Positions 12,812-25,878 are shown, counted from the stretch's first letter. The stretch is DNA of 64,000 bases from Rehmannia glutinosa (GCA_016081115.2 CM071934.1:61985267-62049266), one strand, 5' to 3'. Numbers and translations: made by a program. Notes: a model not told the origin generated them from the sequence alone.

Positions 12812-15800
12812 ATGACGGCGGCGGCGGCGGCCATGCCCGAAACCCGGAAGCTCCCGCGCCCGGGTAGGGGTGGAGTCATCTCACACGGACTGTCGGAAGA
12901 AGAAGCCCGGGTGAAAGCAATAGCAGAAATCGTCTCCACCATGGTTGATCTCTCGCGCAAGGGTCAAGACGTGGACCTAAACGCCGTCAAGTCCGCGGCG
13001 TGCCGGAAGTACGGTCTCTCGAAGGCGCCAAAACTCGTTGAGATGATCGCGGCGCTGCCTGAGTCCGAGAAGGAAGCCCTACTGCCCAAACTCCGGGCAA
13101 AACCCGTTCGAACAGCGTCGGGGATTGCGGTGGTCGCCGTTATGTCGAAGCCTCACCGCTGCCCTCATATTGCGACGACAGGGAATATATGCGTGTATTG
13201 TCCTGGAGGGCCGGATTCGGATTTCGAGTATAGTACGCAAAGTTATACGGGATATGAGCCTACTAGCATGAGAGCTATAAGGGCTAGGTATTTTTTGTGT
13301 TTAAATTTGTTCTACTTTTGTTGAGGTGTTGGTTGGTTGTGATTTGTACTTTTTCTTGAAATTGGTACCTTGCTGAGGTTTGTTTGTTGGTCTGATTCTG
13401 AGATGTTCTGTTTAAGTAGCAGTAACTTACTTGATGAAAAAGGTTGTTGGTTAATGAATATGCTTATTGCTGATTAATCGTTAAGCAGTTAATTGCTAAT
13501 AATATTTTGAGCTTGAATATGGTGCAAATTGTTGAGGTTAAGATCAACTATAAAGAGTATTCTTAGTTGTACTGGTACGGTTTCGTCTTGCTATAGCCGG
13601 ACGAATTTACAACTAACTTTAGAAACTTTTCCTACTTATTATTTTAGAAATGCACATGAGGTATTACACAAATTAGTGTTTTACCACGTAGTGAAATGGC
13701 CTTATTTGCTCTGGAAAGATGAGTATGAGGATTATCCTGTGCTAGTTTGTGGTTAAGCTTGGAGATTTTAGGTGAATAAGTATGTAGTGGTTGTACTTAA
13801 CTCTTGGTGTTACAGTGCAGCACACAGCTTTTGATGTCCAGAGTGTTACCATATCTGTGCTGTCACAAAACGTTACTTTGGCAGTGATAAAGTAGGTTTA
13901 TGATGCAATTCTCTTTTCTGTTTTTGCCAAATCCAACTTAAGTGAGTTATTTTTCCCCCATGGTTTATATTTATGGTATAACATTAAAAAATATTTCTCA
14001 GGACAGGATGTTTTAAGGATAAAGTTTATGTTACTAGTGTACGTACTGTTCTATAATAGCAACACACAGTGATATTTTCATTGACTATAGCTATCCATCA
14101 ATTCAAGTGTGGTTGATATAGTTGAAGTGCAGTCACAATATGCTTCTCGAAATGGAGTTTGTAGTGTCAAGTTATAAGGTTTTTCATTTGTCAAAGTTGG
14201 CTAGGTGGGCTCTAGATTTGATGAAATTTGATTTCAAGAACTGGAGGAAGAAAGTTTGCGTAAGATGAGTGTTCAAGTTGTGTGATTCTTTTTGGCAATT
14301 AATGAAAAAATATTTAACTATTGGAATTCTATTGTATAAGATTGTATCAGTAGTGTTTTACTGGAATAAATATTTGCAAGACTCTCTTCATAAGGCCTCA
14401 GGATGCAAATGCAATATGGAGAAAGCCTCGTGGAATAAAACCATCTCCAATTGAAAAACCTCAGGTAATGCATATTTGTCAGAACTTAAAAAAGGGGATC
14501 CTGGAAGCCTAGTCCAGTGATGGCTGGAAGCAAGTAGCTAACACAGACTCAGCTTGCAGGATACAATTTCAAGTGAAACTTAAGACCAAACAGTAGAGAT
14601 CACAGCCTGAATATCTTTGGGAAGAAGATTTGTTGGAACTAAAACGTGGAATCCTTCCTGGCTTGGAATCCTGGATGCTGCAATAATTCTTTAATATGCT
14701 AACTTTTCCTTGTTTGGGTCAAACCAGACTAAGAATATATATATATATATATTGGTGGCTTAAAATTGTTCAATGATTGTTCAGAACACATTAGACATTA
14801 AGTAGTGGGCCTTGAGTTATGCAATCCTTTCCTCGAATAATAAGTTCTAATTTTTTATTTTTTATATTTTAATGAAAAACCGGGTTTTAACTAGTCCTCT
14901 GGCATCACATCTGACAGCTTCACCACTCTTTACAACTCGTGTGACTATTTTATGTGAAGCAAAAATGATGTTCTCCCTAATATCCAAACAGCAATATTAT
15001 TGCATTTGCATGCCAGGAGAACAAAGTTTCCCTGTGTACTTACCGAACTTTTTTCCCAGTCTTCTGATCTTGGATGTGACATTTTCAATGCGAAGATACA
15101 AGGTCTTAGGATTCTTAATTCTTAGTTATTGTATATATCCTGTGATTCTGTCGCGTCGTATGGATATGGGCATATATAACATGATTCTGCAATTGAAATG
15201 TGACATTAAATACTTGATGCCTGTTTCTGCCAGAGGTTTTACGGCGTTAATTTGTTTAAGCTTTTCATTGTATTACATATATAATTCCTACAAGTAAGAG
15301 GAAGAAACCTAGGGTGGATTCAGGACGAGAAACTGGTTTTTCCTAAGTAGTGACCATAGAAAATACTGTCAATATGTTTAACCGCTGGCTTCATTGAGTT
15401 TGGCTTGTTATCTTGCATCTTTGAGCTATTAAGAGACTTGAATTTTGTTGCCCCAGAATTAAAAAGATATATGTTGGGAATCTGATTGTTCATTATTCTT
15501 TGTTTTTAGATACAATCCTTATGTCCAGGCAAGAAGCAGGATTGATCAGCTTAAGAGGTTGGGTCACAGTGTTGATAAGGTTTGCTTTTGTTACCTCAGG
15601 ATAAAATATTCTCCATTGGCTTAACCACCCTTAACAATATTCCTTGTTTCAATTTTTTTTTGATGTTATTCATACAGGTTGAATTCATTCTGATGGGTGG
15701 TACTTTTATGTCGTTGCCCTCAGACTACCGTGATTATTTTATTAGGAATCTTCATGATGCTTTATCAGGGCACACATCTGCCAATGTTGAAGAAGCAGTG

Positions 15801-18446
15801 TCTTATTCTGAGCACGGTGCGACGAAGTGTATTGGGATGACTATTGAAACGTAAGCGGCAATTGATTTTCTTTTTGAGTGCAACCCTGGTTCTATATAGA
15901 TATATCATATAGCTTTAAGTGAACAACAGTTTTTTTGCAATTTTCTTACTGAGTCAGTATTTTAGCTGAGGGAAAATGATGATATGTTTCTTAAACTTCG
16001 TAAACTGGGCTCTTTGTATTTCAATGTATGTATTATGCTGCAGAGAAGGAGAAAACTTTTTTATTCTTTGACCTGCTTTTTGGTAGCTCTTAACCAGTTT
16101 TCTTCTCTTTGCGTTGATTCAACTCTTCTATTAAGCTACTTAAGTGCTTAATGCTTTGCATTACTTTTTCAACAAGAAAACAAAAATATATTTACTGCTG
16201 TTATATTATTTGGTTCTGAGATTAGATCAAGTAACCTAATTTTCAACCAGTGACTGAGTACCGTTTGTATTAAAATATTAGGCGGCCAGACTACTGCCTT
16301 GGACCTCATTTGAGGCAGATGCTTTCGTATGGTTGTACAAGACTGGAAATTGGAGTGCAGAGCACATATGAGGATGTTGCTCGTGACACCAATAGGGGCC
16401 ACACTGTAGCAGCTGTGGCTGATTGTTTTTCCTTGGCTAAGGATGCTGGATTTAAGGTGTTTCTCTGTACTGTTCTCCAAAGTAGAAAATTTTGTTTAAC
16501 ATTAATATTGCACTGTCCTTTCTAGTCTTATTTTAGCGAAACCTTTTTTTTTTCTGTACAAAAAATCCCATTTTTTTCCCTCCAAATTCATGAGTAAAAA
16601 GAAAAGAGAAACCAGGGTTTACCTTTCTTGTATAGCTACTAACTTATTTCGACCTTTACTAGGGCAGCAAATTCTGCTCTCAGATTGCTCATGTACAAGG
16701 GCTGATTTGCATGTTAACTACACGGAGGGAGTAATTTTTAACATTGTTTGTGGAGCTAGTTTGCGCTTTTTTATGGAAAGAATTAACATTGTAACCCACT
16801 ATTAGTCAACGAGAGCTAGAGGAAATCTATAACAAATTAATGAAATTTAAATTGAATTGGCAACAATACTTGCAGGTCACATGCTTCATTCACACAATCT
16901 GGTTTTTATATTAATTTTCAAATATGATACCTGTACTAAAAGGGTTTTTTGCATGCCTACTAGTTTTCTACTGCATTGTTTTGTAGATTCAATTTTTAGT
17001 ATTTGAGTTTACGTCCAGTAAATTGCACTGAATGTCATGCCTAATCTAAAGTTGGTGATGCAGAACTATTCATTTTTTTTTTTCTGGATAAGTTCATTGT
17101 ACATAAATCTTTAGAGTAAAAAAACATGTATTTAAGAAACAAAATGATAAAAGACCCATTCACAATATAAAATTTACAAAATGTATTGGGTGCTTGCCCT
17201 CCTTCGTTATGAATGAACCTCTTTTTTTTAACTGGTTAATGACGAAGATGATGTGAGGCTGATTTGCTGCCTGGCATCCGTAGATCCGTGTTTTGGACCT
17301 TGTCTTCTGTTGGGATGCGACTTGCGAGTTAAGCATGCATATTTTGAACTCTAACCAGCGAGAACTTTAGTTTTAAGATTGGTAATTGGTTAAACTTCCT
17401 AAAGTACAAATGACAAGCAATCACACAGGGAAGACTTTGAACCCTTCCAGCTTTCAAGCCTAAGCTTTATTAGCATTTGTGAGGACCCTATTAGACTATT
17501 GCCCTATTAATATGGCACTATCCAACAGGCTTAAATAATGTCATTTGACGAGTAGATGTAATCAAGACCATACAACTGCTCAAACATTACTTTTACAACC
17601 AATGTAGATGAGGGTGCAACATACTTGCTTGTTTTGTGTGCGAAAAAAGTGTCACCAATATCTGTGACTTCGCATTGTTTCATTATGTGATTTCAAGTCC
17701 CATATTGTTTTGTTTTCCATGCTGCTTAATTCGCGCATTTTACAACAGGTAGTTGCTCATATGATGCCTGATCTGCCAAATGTCGGGGTCGAGAGAGATT
17801 TGGAAAGTTTTAAAGAATTCTTTGAGAGTCCTTGCTTTAGAGCTGATGGGCTTAAAATTTATCCAACCCTAGTCATACGTGGAACTGGACTTTACGAACT
17901 TTGGAAAACTGGAAGGTACAGTTTCAGCTTTACATTTTGGTATCATTGTATTTTCTTTTGGAGGTTAATGTGGTTTCAGAGAAAACTTTTCATTCTATAA
18001 AATAAAATGCCAATTTGGTTGTGTTTTAATCTTGTACAGGTATAGAAATTATCCCCCAGAACAGCTTGTAGACATTGTAGCTCGAATTCTAGCAATGGTT
18101 CCTCCCTGGACTCGTGTGTATCGAGTTCAGCGAGATATTCCTATGCCTCTAGTTACTTCTGGGGTTGAGAAAGGGAATCTTCGGGAACTAGCTTTAGCAA
18201 GGATGGATGATTTGGGTTTGAAATGTAGAGACGTTCGAACACGTGAAGCTGGTATCCAGGCTAGTAGGCAAGCTTTCATTGCATTTAAGGATGCATTGAT
18301 AATTTTATGCAGCAAATTGATATTTTACTGAACAAAATCAGGACATTCACCACAAGATAAAGCCAGAAGAAGTTCAACTTGTTCGCCGTGATTATACTGC
18401 AAATGAGGGCTGGGAAACATTTCTTTCATACGAAGACACACGCCAG
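12812..18446 (+). CDS. ELP3: Elongator complex subunit 3 (ELP3), exons 1-7; acetyltransferase end missing
   Basis: ELP3 is the catalytic Elongator subunit, a radical SAM plus GNAT enzyme that makes the cm5 base of wobble-uridine tRNA modifications and is also linked to histone acetylation. Seven exons join in frame: 12812-13287, 15510-15579, 15678-15850, 16282-16456, 17749-17915, 18040-18259 and 18342-18446, giving 462 codons. The radical SAM cysteines C117, C127 and C130 (CPHIATTGNICVYCPGG) are intact, as are VEFILMGGTFMSL and the block around RDIPMPLVTSGVEKGNLREL. All introns are GT-AG except intron 6 (18260-18341), which starts GC. Plant ELP3 is about 565 residues; the last roughly 100, most of the GNAT domain, have no intact exon here. 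Reading past exon 7 adds 19 codons before a stop. The start codon is the first ATG, followed by an alanine run. The locus may be a truncated paralogue or a young pseudogene. Confidence 0.93.
13288..15509 (+). other. ELP3 intron 1
   Basis: This intron is 2.2 kb with a GT donor and a TTTTTAG acceptor. It contains an AT microsatellite near 14737-14752 and no gene that I can support. Intron 4 (16457-17748, 1.3 kb) is similarly empty apart from AT-rich sequence. Confidence 0.7.
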
Positions 18447-19336
18447 GTGCGTCAATCTCATGCTTCTTTCTCCTTCTGTTCTCTACCGCCATGTGCTCTG
18501 CTCTAGAAGAAACCCACAAATTAAATTCATTGAAAAGAAATGGTATAAATATTCTGAGCAACTCCAATTAACCGCACTGCTTTTATAACAAAGCAAAAGT
18601 TATCTATCTTGAGCTTTTTAAATTGGTTATTTAAGCTGTATATGGGGTGTGTGTTGGGGTGAAGGGATTACCTAAGAGAATTTCTATTTGTTAAGAGAAA
18701 TTTGCTTGGCAAGTGAGATAAAAGATGCATCCTCTATTTGCCACATAGCAGGTGTATAAACTATGTTTGCCATTTTGGTTTAATCATTGTTTTTCTAGCT
18801 TTAATCTAGCCATCTCCTTGATAAAAGAATAAGATCATTCATTACATAAAAACTTTATCGCTTCTTATTTTTGGACCCATGGAATGAAGACCTTAGGTGG
18901 TTGTAAGCCCTTTCGGTTTTCACAAGTTGTGAGCTGTAGGCACGAAGAATATCGTTTACATGTGCTTTCGAATTCCGTCGCACTCAATCAGATTTGTCCC
19001 TTTCCGTGTTTATTAGCAACATATGTTTCTTAATTTGCTAAGTGACTGATTATTTACTTTTAATGCAAATTTCGCTCTTGATTTACTTCAAGGATTATAT
19101 CGTCTGAAGTGTCCTTGAATTTTCTGCTGGCATCATAATACTCATAAATCTAGAGCCACATCTTAGTTGATTCTTAGATCTGTTATTCAAAGATGCTTGC
19201 CATTTATTGATATGTTATTGCTGATTTGCTTTCTGGGTAACTGAAGCGTCAGACCCTTCAAATATCAAAATTGGCATCTTTTCCTTTTCTCCCTTTGTTA
19301 TCAGCAGTTTGCATAACAACTCTGGTACAATCTATA

Positions 19337-19919
19337 GGCCTTGTTTGTTTATGTTTCCAATGGCCTATTTCCATTTTCCAACTATATATAAAAGTGGAAT
19401 CATGTTTGTTCATAAAATTTCCAATGGAAATCATCATTTTCATTTTCTATTTTTCACATAAAACAACATCTCAAACCTATAATTTCTATTTTCAAACCTA
19501 TACACTACCCTACATCACTTATCATCACTTATCAATCACTATTCTCATATTTTAACCCAATCACATATGTGGGACCCACCACTATCAACTTTATCTACTT
19601 AAAATATTACTATTTTAAAATTATATATATCTAATGGGACCCACCAACTACAATCTTACAAATATAATATTATATATTCAAATTAAAATATTGAAAGTGG
19701 ACCCCACCACTATCAACTTTTCAATTGTTATATTCATAAAATAATATTTCAAAACTACTCAACCAAACACAATTTCATTTCCAACCCTACATAAAACACA
19801 TTTCAATTCATTCATCCAAACACAATTTCAATTTTCACACGAAAACCAATAAATTCTCAAAATTCTATTTCCAACTCCAGAAACTGGAAATGGACCATGG
19901 AAACATAAACAAACAGGCC
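19337..19919. mobile_element. MITE in the gap following ELP3 exon 7
   Basis: Terminal inverted repeats of about 27 bases are visible: GGCCTTGTTTGTTTATGTTT at the left and the complementary AAACATAAACAAACAGGCC at the right. ATA flanks both ends, consistent with a 3-base target duplication. The interior is AT-rich and non-coding. Confidence 0.75.
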
Positions 19920-21585
19920 ATATGTTTTCAAACCTGGATTGGTGATCAAGCCATATAATTAACTGGGTTACTAGTGTGACTAGCTCGGTTTGGAAAAACC
20001 AGTTGTCCTGGACCATGATATATGCATAGTTTATGAAAAACAAAATTCAATGTGGCCCATTTATTCTCTTATAAAAGGTAAAAGAAAAAAATTAAGATAC
20101 TAGGCCATTTTTATAAAGCATTAATTACAAAAGCACTAGAAGTTTGGCCCCATGACGAATATTACTTTTGTAAGTTTCACAATTATGTATTCCCCCTTGA
20201 CGTTTGGTACACTACAGATCTCACTTGATTTCTATCACTGCTACAGAAAATGCTGACATCAGCCAATAAATGATGGGGAAACCCTATTTTGTCCTCGAGA
20301 TATTGCTCGTAAAATATGTCAAGAGACATTGCTTTTTGGGGGGTTAATTTTAATACTTTACAATACTCAGGGGATTTAATCATTATGTTTTATATCAATT
20401 CTGCATGAAGGAGCTAATTATAATGTATTTATCATTTATCATTTGTTCAAATAATATTTGTACTTTTTTCATTAAAAAAAGTAAAAGATTTAATTAACAA
20501 TTCCTTTATAATTATTGCTCTTCCGTTTTTGAAAAAAATAAATTATATAATCAAAATATGTTGCACTGGAAGTATAAACGTTATTATAATTTAAAGTAGG
20601 TATATACTATATTACTTTTGTTTAATTACTTATCATAAAATATAAATAAATGTATAAATGTCTATAGAATTTCATATTTAACATTAGAAATGTATTTACA
20701 TTCTAATTCTTTGTTTTAAAAATTATTAACCGTTGGATGATAGTGACGATTATCAACGGCTCATTTTCATTTTAAAAAAAATGTGAGGTGCAATATCTTC
20801 CTTTCCTTTTTCTTTTTTTTAAAGATTCCCGTTTTTTTATTCAACTAAGGTGGTGCTTTTTCCGACTTCCATTAGGTTTCCTACATCTTTCAGTTTTCGG
20901 GGTATTTGAAATTCCAAAACTTATTAGTAGCTTTTGTAATGAAAATAAAATTGTGGTTTTTGTATTTCACACTTTTGTGACAGCAAAAAGTCTAAGAACA
21001 TCTGCCTTCATTTATTCTTTGGAAAATAATGAATGTTGAACAAAGGAAAGTGAAAAAAGAAAAGCGAAACGAATAAAACAGTAAAGAATCGTAGCCTAGC
21101 CTGCACTGTGGCGGCTAAAGTTTTCTCTAACATCTTTCCACGCCACAAAAATACAAATCTTTGTTTTTCACAAGAAGAATGACTTTGCTTGTGATTTTGT
21201 AGCCCAGTTACCGTAGCCTGACTCATCTGCTCATCCATAAATTTTCTGTCCTGGACAATGCAACCCCACATCTTGCAGAAACATTTGATTCTCAGCAATT
21301 GAGTCCACAATCATTTATTCTTCACCCTCTCTTTTTCATTTTATTTGTTTTCTTCCACTATATCACCATTCTTGTCTCCATTTCAACATCTCTTAAATTG
21401 GAGCAGGCTTTTACTATAATTGCCAACTCCTGGTTTTGCGTTTTATTAAGCATTTATTATGACCAACTTTACAGCAAAACAGGACCAACCTTGTTATCAG
21501 TTCACTATTAAATCCGTCTGGTTTTTATTGATACATTATTTACTTACTCTGTTAGTAAGTTTTTTTATTATATCTGATTAAGAAA
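19920..21585. other. Non-coding DNA between ELP3 exon 7 and its relic
   Basis: This is AT-rich sequence without a gene that I can support. If the ELP3 transcript ever spanned it, it was part of intron 7. Short open stretches on either strand lack recognisable domains. Confidence 0.6.
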
Positions 21586-21804
21586 CGTAAATGCTTTGGT
21601 CTGCAATATTTTGTTATTCTTTTGTGCCCTGAGCTCACATTTTTGTTCGCGATTGTGTTTATTTTCCTGTTCATGGACTGCTGATAAACTTTATTATCTA
21701 ATGGAGGAGGCAGATTGCTGTGATATAGCTGTGATTTTGTTTACTATAGAAAATTGGGGTACGAGCTCTTGGTGAAGTACCTCACGAGAAAACTGTCTTG
21801 CTAA
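21586..21804 (+). pseudogene. ELP3: Eroded ELP3 3' exons (GNAT acetyltransferase domain relic)
   Basis: Short blocks matching the coding sequence of the ELP3 C-terminus appear in the correct order, separated by small deletions and frameshifts: codons for RKC (21586-21594), CPEL (21625-21636), VRE-like (21645-21652), PVHG-like (21666-21676), ADKL (21679-21691), LMEEA (21698-21714), IAVI (21725-21736), YYRKLGYEL (21742-21768) and LVKYL (21769-21783), then a stop at 21802-21804. In ELP3 these blocks lie in the GNAT fold; the missing parts include the acetyl-CoA loop region (QHQGYG). No reading frame joins them, so the acetyltransferase domain cannot be made from here. The order and strand match the intact exons 3.1 kb upstream. 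Confidence 0.85.
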
Positions 21805-23325
21805 TTCGACTTGGAATTGGAAGTAGCAAATTTTACATTAACTTTTCAACTTTATTTTCTTCAATCATAATTATATAATCCCAAACTATTTTTGGTATTT
21901 AGGTTTTAAATTTTGAAAATATATTATATTTTAGGATAATAATAAATGTCCATTTTATTTATCTTTTACAATTTAATTATAAAAATTCTTTATACCTACG
22001 AGGGTGCTTTGTTAAGTTAAAACAAGTGTCATGTAAAAATATAACAGAGTTGTTGTAACTAACTATTGTGTTTGTTTTTTATTTTATCAAGTCTTAAAAT
22101 TGTTATTTACGATAAAATTGTTTTTATTCAAAATGTTAATTATTTTTCCTTTTAATATATTATTAATTAGATACAAGTATTTTATTATCTTCAAGATTAA
22201 ATATAAAAACTCAAGAGTAATACAAGTTAAAATATTTCCACAAACTTATTTTGTAATAAATTCAAATTAAAAGATGATTATATCATTTTGAACTAATTGA
22301 CTTGTTAATAAAACTATTGTCAAATAAATTGATAAAATTCATTGTTGAACCTCACCTCAAATATAATAATGAAAGCGATATTTTTGTAAATTTTATATTT
22401 AAATTAAGAATGATTTTGTGATGGATGAATAACATATTTAAGTATAATAATTTAAATTTTATCATTATAAAAATTTTTTTTATAAATAATTAAATATATA
22501 ATCGATTTGTTTTCCACTTTAACTTAAATACCAATATATATTTTTAATATAATTTTTATAGCATCTTACATTTTGCTTATCTTATAACTAATGACATTTT
22601 ATGTAACATCAAATCATTATACAACTAATTTTTTAATTTTTTGATTTTTTATTTAAGTTTTACTATAATCCAACCAAGACGTTTTATTATTTATATAGTA
22701 TATATATTCTTATTATTTTTTAGTTCAAATTTTTGTTATTCTTTTGTGCTCATTTTTTATTGTTATTTAGTCTCTTATTTATTATTCAATATATTATTTT
22801 GTTTAGTCTTTTGTATATATTATTTTGTTTAGTTTGCATCTGAATGAAGTGCATCGAGAATTACAAATTTTACATTCTTTTATTTATTTTCAAATTATAT
22901 AATCCCCATTTTATTTAAAATATATTGAAATAATAAATGTCCATTTTATTTCCTTTAATTCTTTCTTTTTGGTGAACTTGTTGAAGTAACTATTGTGTTT
23001 GTTTTTATTTTGTAGTGTTAATCTTAATTATTATTAATTAGAATATTTTTCTAAGATTAAATCACAAATTATATTCCGCAATTATGTACTTGATGATTAG
23101 TTTCTAATTGACTTGTATAAATTGATAAAAATTGTTGAACCTCATCTTAACTCGATATTTTTGTAAATTCTAGTAAATTAAGAATACTTTTCGACACAAG
23201 TATAATAATTTAAATTTTATCATTATAAAAAATAAATAATTAAATATATAATCGTGACTTTAACTTAAATACCAATATATATTTTTAATATAATTTTTAT
23301 AGCTCACATTTTGCTTATCAAATAA
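21600..23325. repeat. Degenerate tandem duplication, about 1 kb unit
   Basis: Copy 1 (about 21600-22600) and copy 2 (about 22730-23325) share ordered matches: TTTGTTATTCTTTTGTG at 21609 and 22733, AATAATAAATGTCCATTTTA at about 21950 and 22930, AACTATTGTGTTTGTTTTT at about 22060 and 22987, AAATTGATAAAA near 22327 and 23118, and TTTTTAATATAATTTTTATAG at about 22540 and 23282. The shrinking offset shows about 385 bases of deletions in copy 2. Copy 1 includes the ELP3 relic; copy 2 has almost lost it. Confidence 0.75.
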
Positions 23326-23466
23326 GCTATAATAATAAAAATTATATTTGCTTAATCATATATTAAGATTTTTCATCTAACACCTCATGTTGTTGATCAA
23401 GCAAATAAGCTATAATAATAAAAATTATATTTGCTTAATCATATATTAAGATTATCTAACACCTCA
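23319..23466. repeat. Direct repeat, two units of about 65-69 bp
   Basis: Unit 1 (23319-23387) and unit 2 (23401-23466) both begin CAAATAAGCTATAATAATAA and end ATCTAACACCTCA. They are nearly identical apart from a 4-base gap and are separated by 13 bases. This looks like a recent local duplication in AT-rich DNA. Confidence 0.85.
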
Positions 23467-24476
23467 ATAATTGAAATTGATCTCAGTCATTTTGTTTTCA
23501 TAAATATATATTATAGATAACTACCAATTTGAATTTAAACTATCATGTCTATTCCTTAGAAGTTTGGCAATATGATATTGATCTTTAAACAAAGTTGTCA
23601 TATATGTTTTTCTAAATATGGGTTGCGGTTGACAAAGATTCAAACCTTAATTTAAAAATAATCCTATACTTATTTTGCATAGTTCAACATAGTAAGCTAA
23701 TTTTGATTATAAAAATAGTGTATGATTTTTATCTTTTTGTTTTTAAACAGAATAATCAAAATAACACAAATAATTAAATATTAATCTTATTTAATTCACT
23801 ACCCCATAAAATTTGAAGTCTCATTTCATAAATTTCAAACATATAACTCTCTGTCAACTTTTTTTATTCTTATGGTCTTTTTGTTTTCAAGTTTATCTTT
23901 ACATTATCACAATTTGATTGAAATTGTTTAATCAAAAGAATATATGAATTTAATAAATTGATAATTAAATCCTTATCTTGTTAAATCGTATATCAATTAT
24001 TACCAAAAAACATAGATAAAGATTAATGATCAAAAGCTTCGAAAACAAATAATTATTTTTCAAACTTTTAGTAATAATTCATATTTCACTAAAACAAAAT
24101 TTTTATGGGAAAATACATAAAACTTCCCTGAGATTCTCAATGGTTGCAAACTCCTATCTATCCCTACAAAAAAATGTTTCATGTACTCCACTGCGAATAA
24201 AATATTATTCTACAAACTAATGAAAGTGATAGATGATAAAATTATGATTTTATATTTGCAACCAAAAGCGAAGTACAAAAAAAGAATATTTGTTCTTCTA
24301 TTTATTTAGAATCAAATTAAATGAGTAAATTTTATTTATTTATTTTTATCTCTTCATTCCACTACAAATTTACACTCTTTTTTCTTTTGTTGTAGATGTA
24401 TTTAGTTATTGATAATTAAAAAAATTATAAATATATATTTTTTGCATTATACTCAACTTTAAATGGTTGAAATTCT
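23467..24476. other. AT-rich DNA without recognisable genes
   Basis: I see nothing supportable here beyond AT-rich sequence. Stop codons are dense in all frames. Confidence 0.6.
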
Positions 24477-24484
24477 CTTATATG

Positions 24485-24912
24485 TAGGGATGACAAAATG
24501 ATCTGTCCCGACGGGTACCCGCCCGCCCCGTTTGGGCCGCCCACCCCGTGATCCGTGGCGGGGCCGAGCGGGTCTGGATATCACCTCCGCCCCGTGCTTT
24601 TTTTTTTTAAATATATTTAATGTATATTTTATATGTATATTATATTAAAAAATATAGTTTTATGTATTTAAATTATATTTAACATACATAATGACAAGTT
24701 TTATAATGTATATTTTATATGTATATTATATTAAATAATATAGTTTTATGTATTTAATATTATATTTAACATATATAATGATAATTTTATAAATAATGTG
24801 TATTTATAATACAAAATATAATATTAAAAATTATTAATAATATAAAATATAAAAAAATAAAACAAATTCAACACGGTGCGACCCGTCCCGCCCTGCCCCA
24901 TTGCCCTCCCTA
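24485..24912. mobile_element. hAT-like non-autonomous element with GC-rich ends
   Basis: The ends read TAGGGATGACAAAATG at the left and CATTGCCCTCCCTA at the right, imperfectly inverted. The flanks CTTATATG (24477-24484) and CTTATATA (24913-24920) match at 7 of 8 positions, as expected for a hAT target duplication. GC-rich arms (GGGTACCCGCCCG and a CCCGTCCCGCCCTGCCCC tract) enclose an AT-rich core with an 86-base tandem duplication starting at about 24620 and 24706. Confidence 0.65.
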
Positions 24913-24920
24913 CTTATATA

Positions 24921-25300
24921 AAGTCTTTATATATGCTTATGACATATTGTTGGAAAGTTTCCGATATGTAGTTTAATATTAAGAGAATATTTTTTTAAAA
25001 ATTCAAATTCAAAATATTCTAAGAATTACAATTGAAATAATATAAATAAAAAGAGTTTGGAATACAAATAGACACTTATCATATTATTAAACAAATAAAA
25101 ACAAATCAATATATAAAACTACTTAATTGACCTTAAAGATAATTTACCATGAGGATATTTTTGGCAAATCAAAATTTTCAACAAACCTTGAAAGCTATTC
25201 ACACTTTTATATAAATAATATAATATAATATAATATAGAATAGATAGATAGATATAGATTAGGCTAATTCATCATGGGTGGTTTTTAATTATCCCATATC
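24921..25300. other. AT-rich spacer
   Basis: No gene is visible. A short TATAATATAATATAA-type microsatellite and a GATA-like run lie near 25216-25258. Confidence 0.6.
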
Positions 25301-25303
25301 TTA

Positions 25304-25878
25304 GACCATCTCCAACCCATTAGTGCAATTTTGTCAAAACCATCTCCAACTCATTATACCAAATCTCACACCAAATGAATATTTTATTCTTTATTTTTCA
25401 TTTTATAGTAAACAAATTTATGTTTTTATAATATTATTTTATTTACTTATAGTTTATTACTATTAATGTAATTAACTAAAATATATATTTTATTAACATT
25501 AAATTAATTAATTATATCAAAATAATCAATATTACAATTAATATTAGCATCTCGCTTAGTTTATGTTATAATTGTATGTTAATTATTATTATTATTTATA
25601 TAAAATATTAATTAATTATTAGAACCATATTATATAAATTAATTATATATAAAATGAGGATACAATTGGAATTTAAATTTGAAATAGAAGATAATTGGAG
25701 GGCAAATGGGAGATATTGTATTACACTAAATTTGGTGTACATGAATAGTGTTACACCAAATTTGGTGTAATACTATTCACTACACCAAATTTGGTGTAAT
25801 GTTTAGAGTTGAGTTGGAGATACTTTTTTACATATTTGGTATTATAGTCTGGTATTTGAAGTTGGGTTGGAGATGACC
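25304..25878. mobile_element. Tourist-like (PIF/Harbinger) MITE
   Basis: The inverted ends GACCATCTCCAACCC (25304-25318) and GGGTTGGAGATGACC (25864-25878) match at 13 of 15 positions. TTA flanks both sides (25301-25303 and 25879-25881), the target typical of PIF/Harbinger elements. Secondary inner copies of the terminal motif and two perfect TTACACCAAATTTGGTGTAA palindromes near 25760-25800 suggest a strong hairpin. Confidence 0.75.

Noticed and set aside
14872..15297. 141-codon open frame in ELP3 intron 1
   Set aside because: It has no recognisable domain and lies wholly within a well-bounded intron; composition looks random.
19090..19135. Short match to ELP3 GLLRLRKC codons near 19092
   Set aside because: Only about 25 loosely matching bases; the ordered relic at 21586-21804 explains the same exon much better.
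22641..22832. Hydrophobic 63-codon open frame
   Set aside because: It comes from AT-rich DNA in the tandem duplication; Phe/Ile/Tyr bias is a composition artefact.
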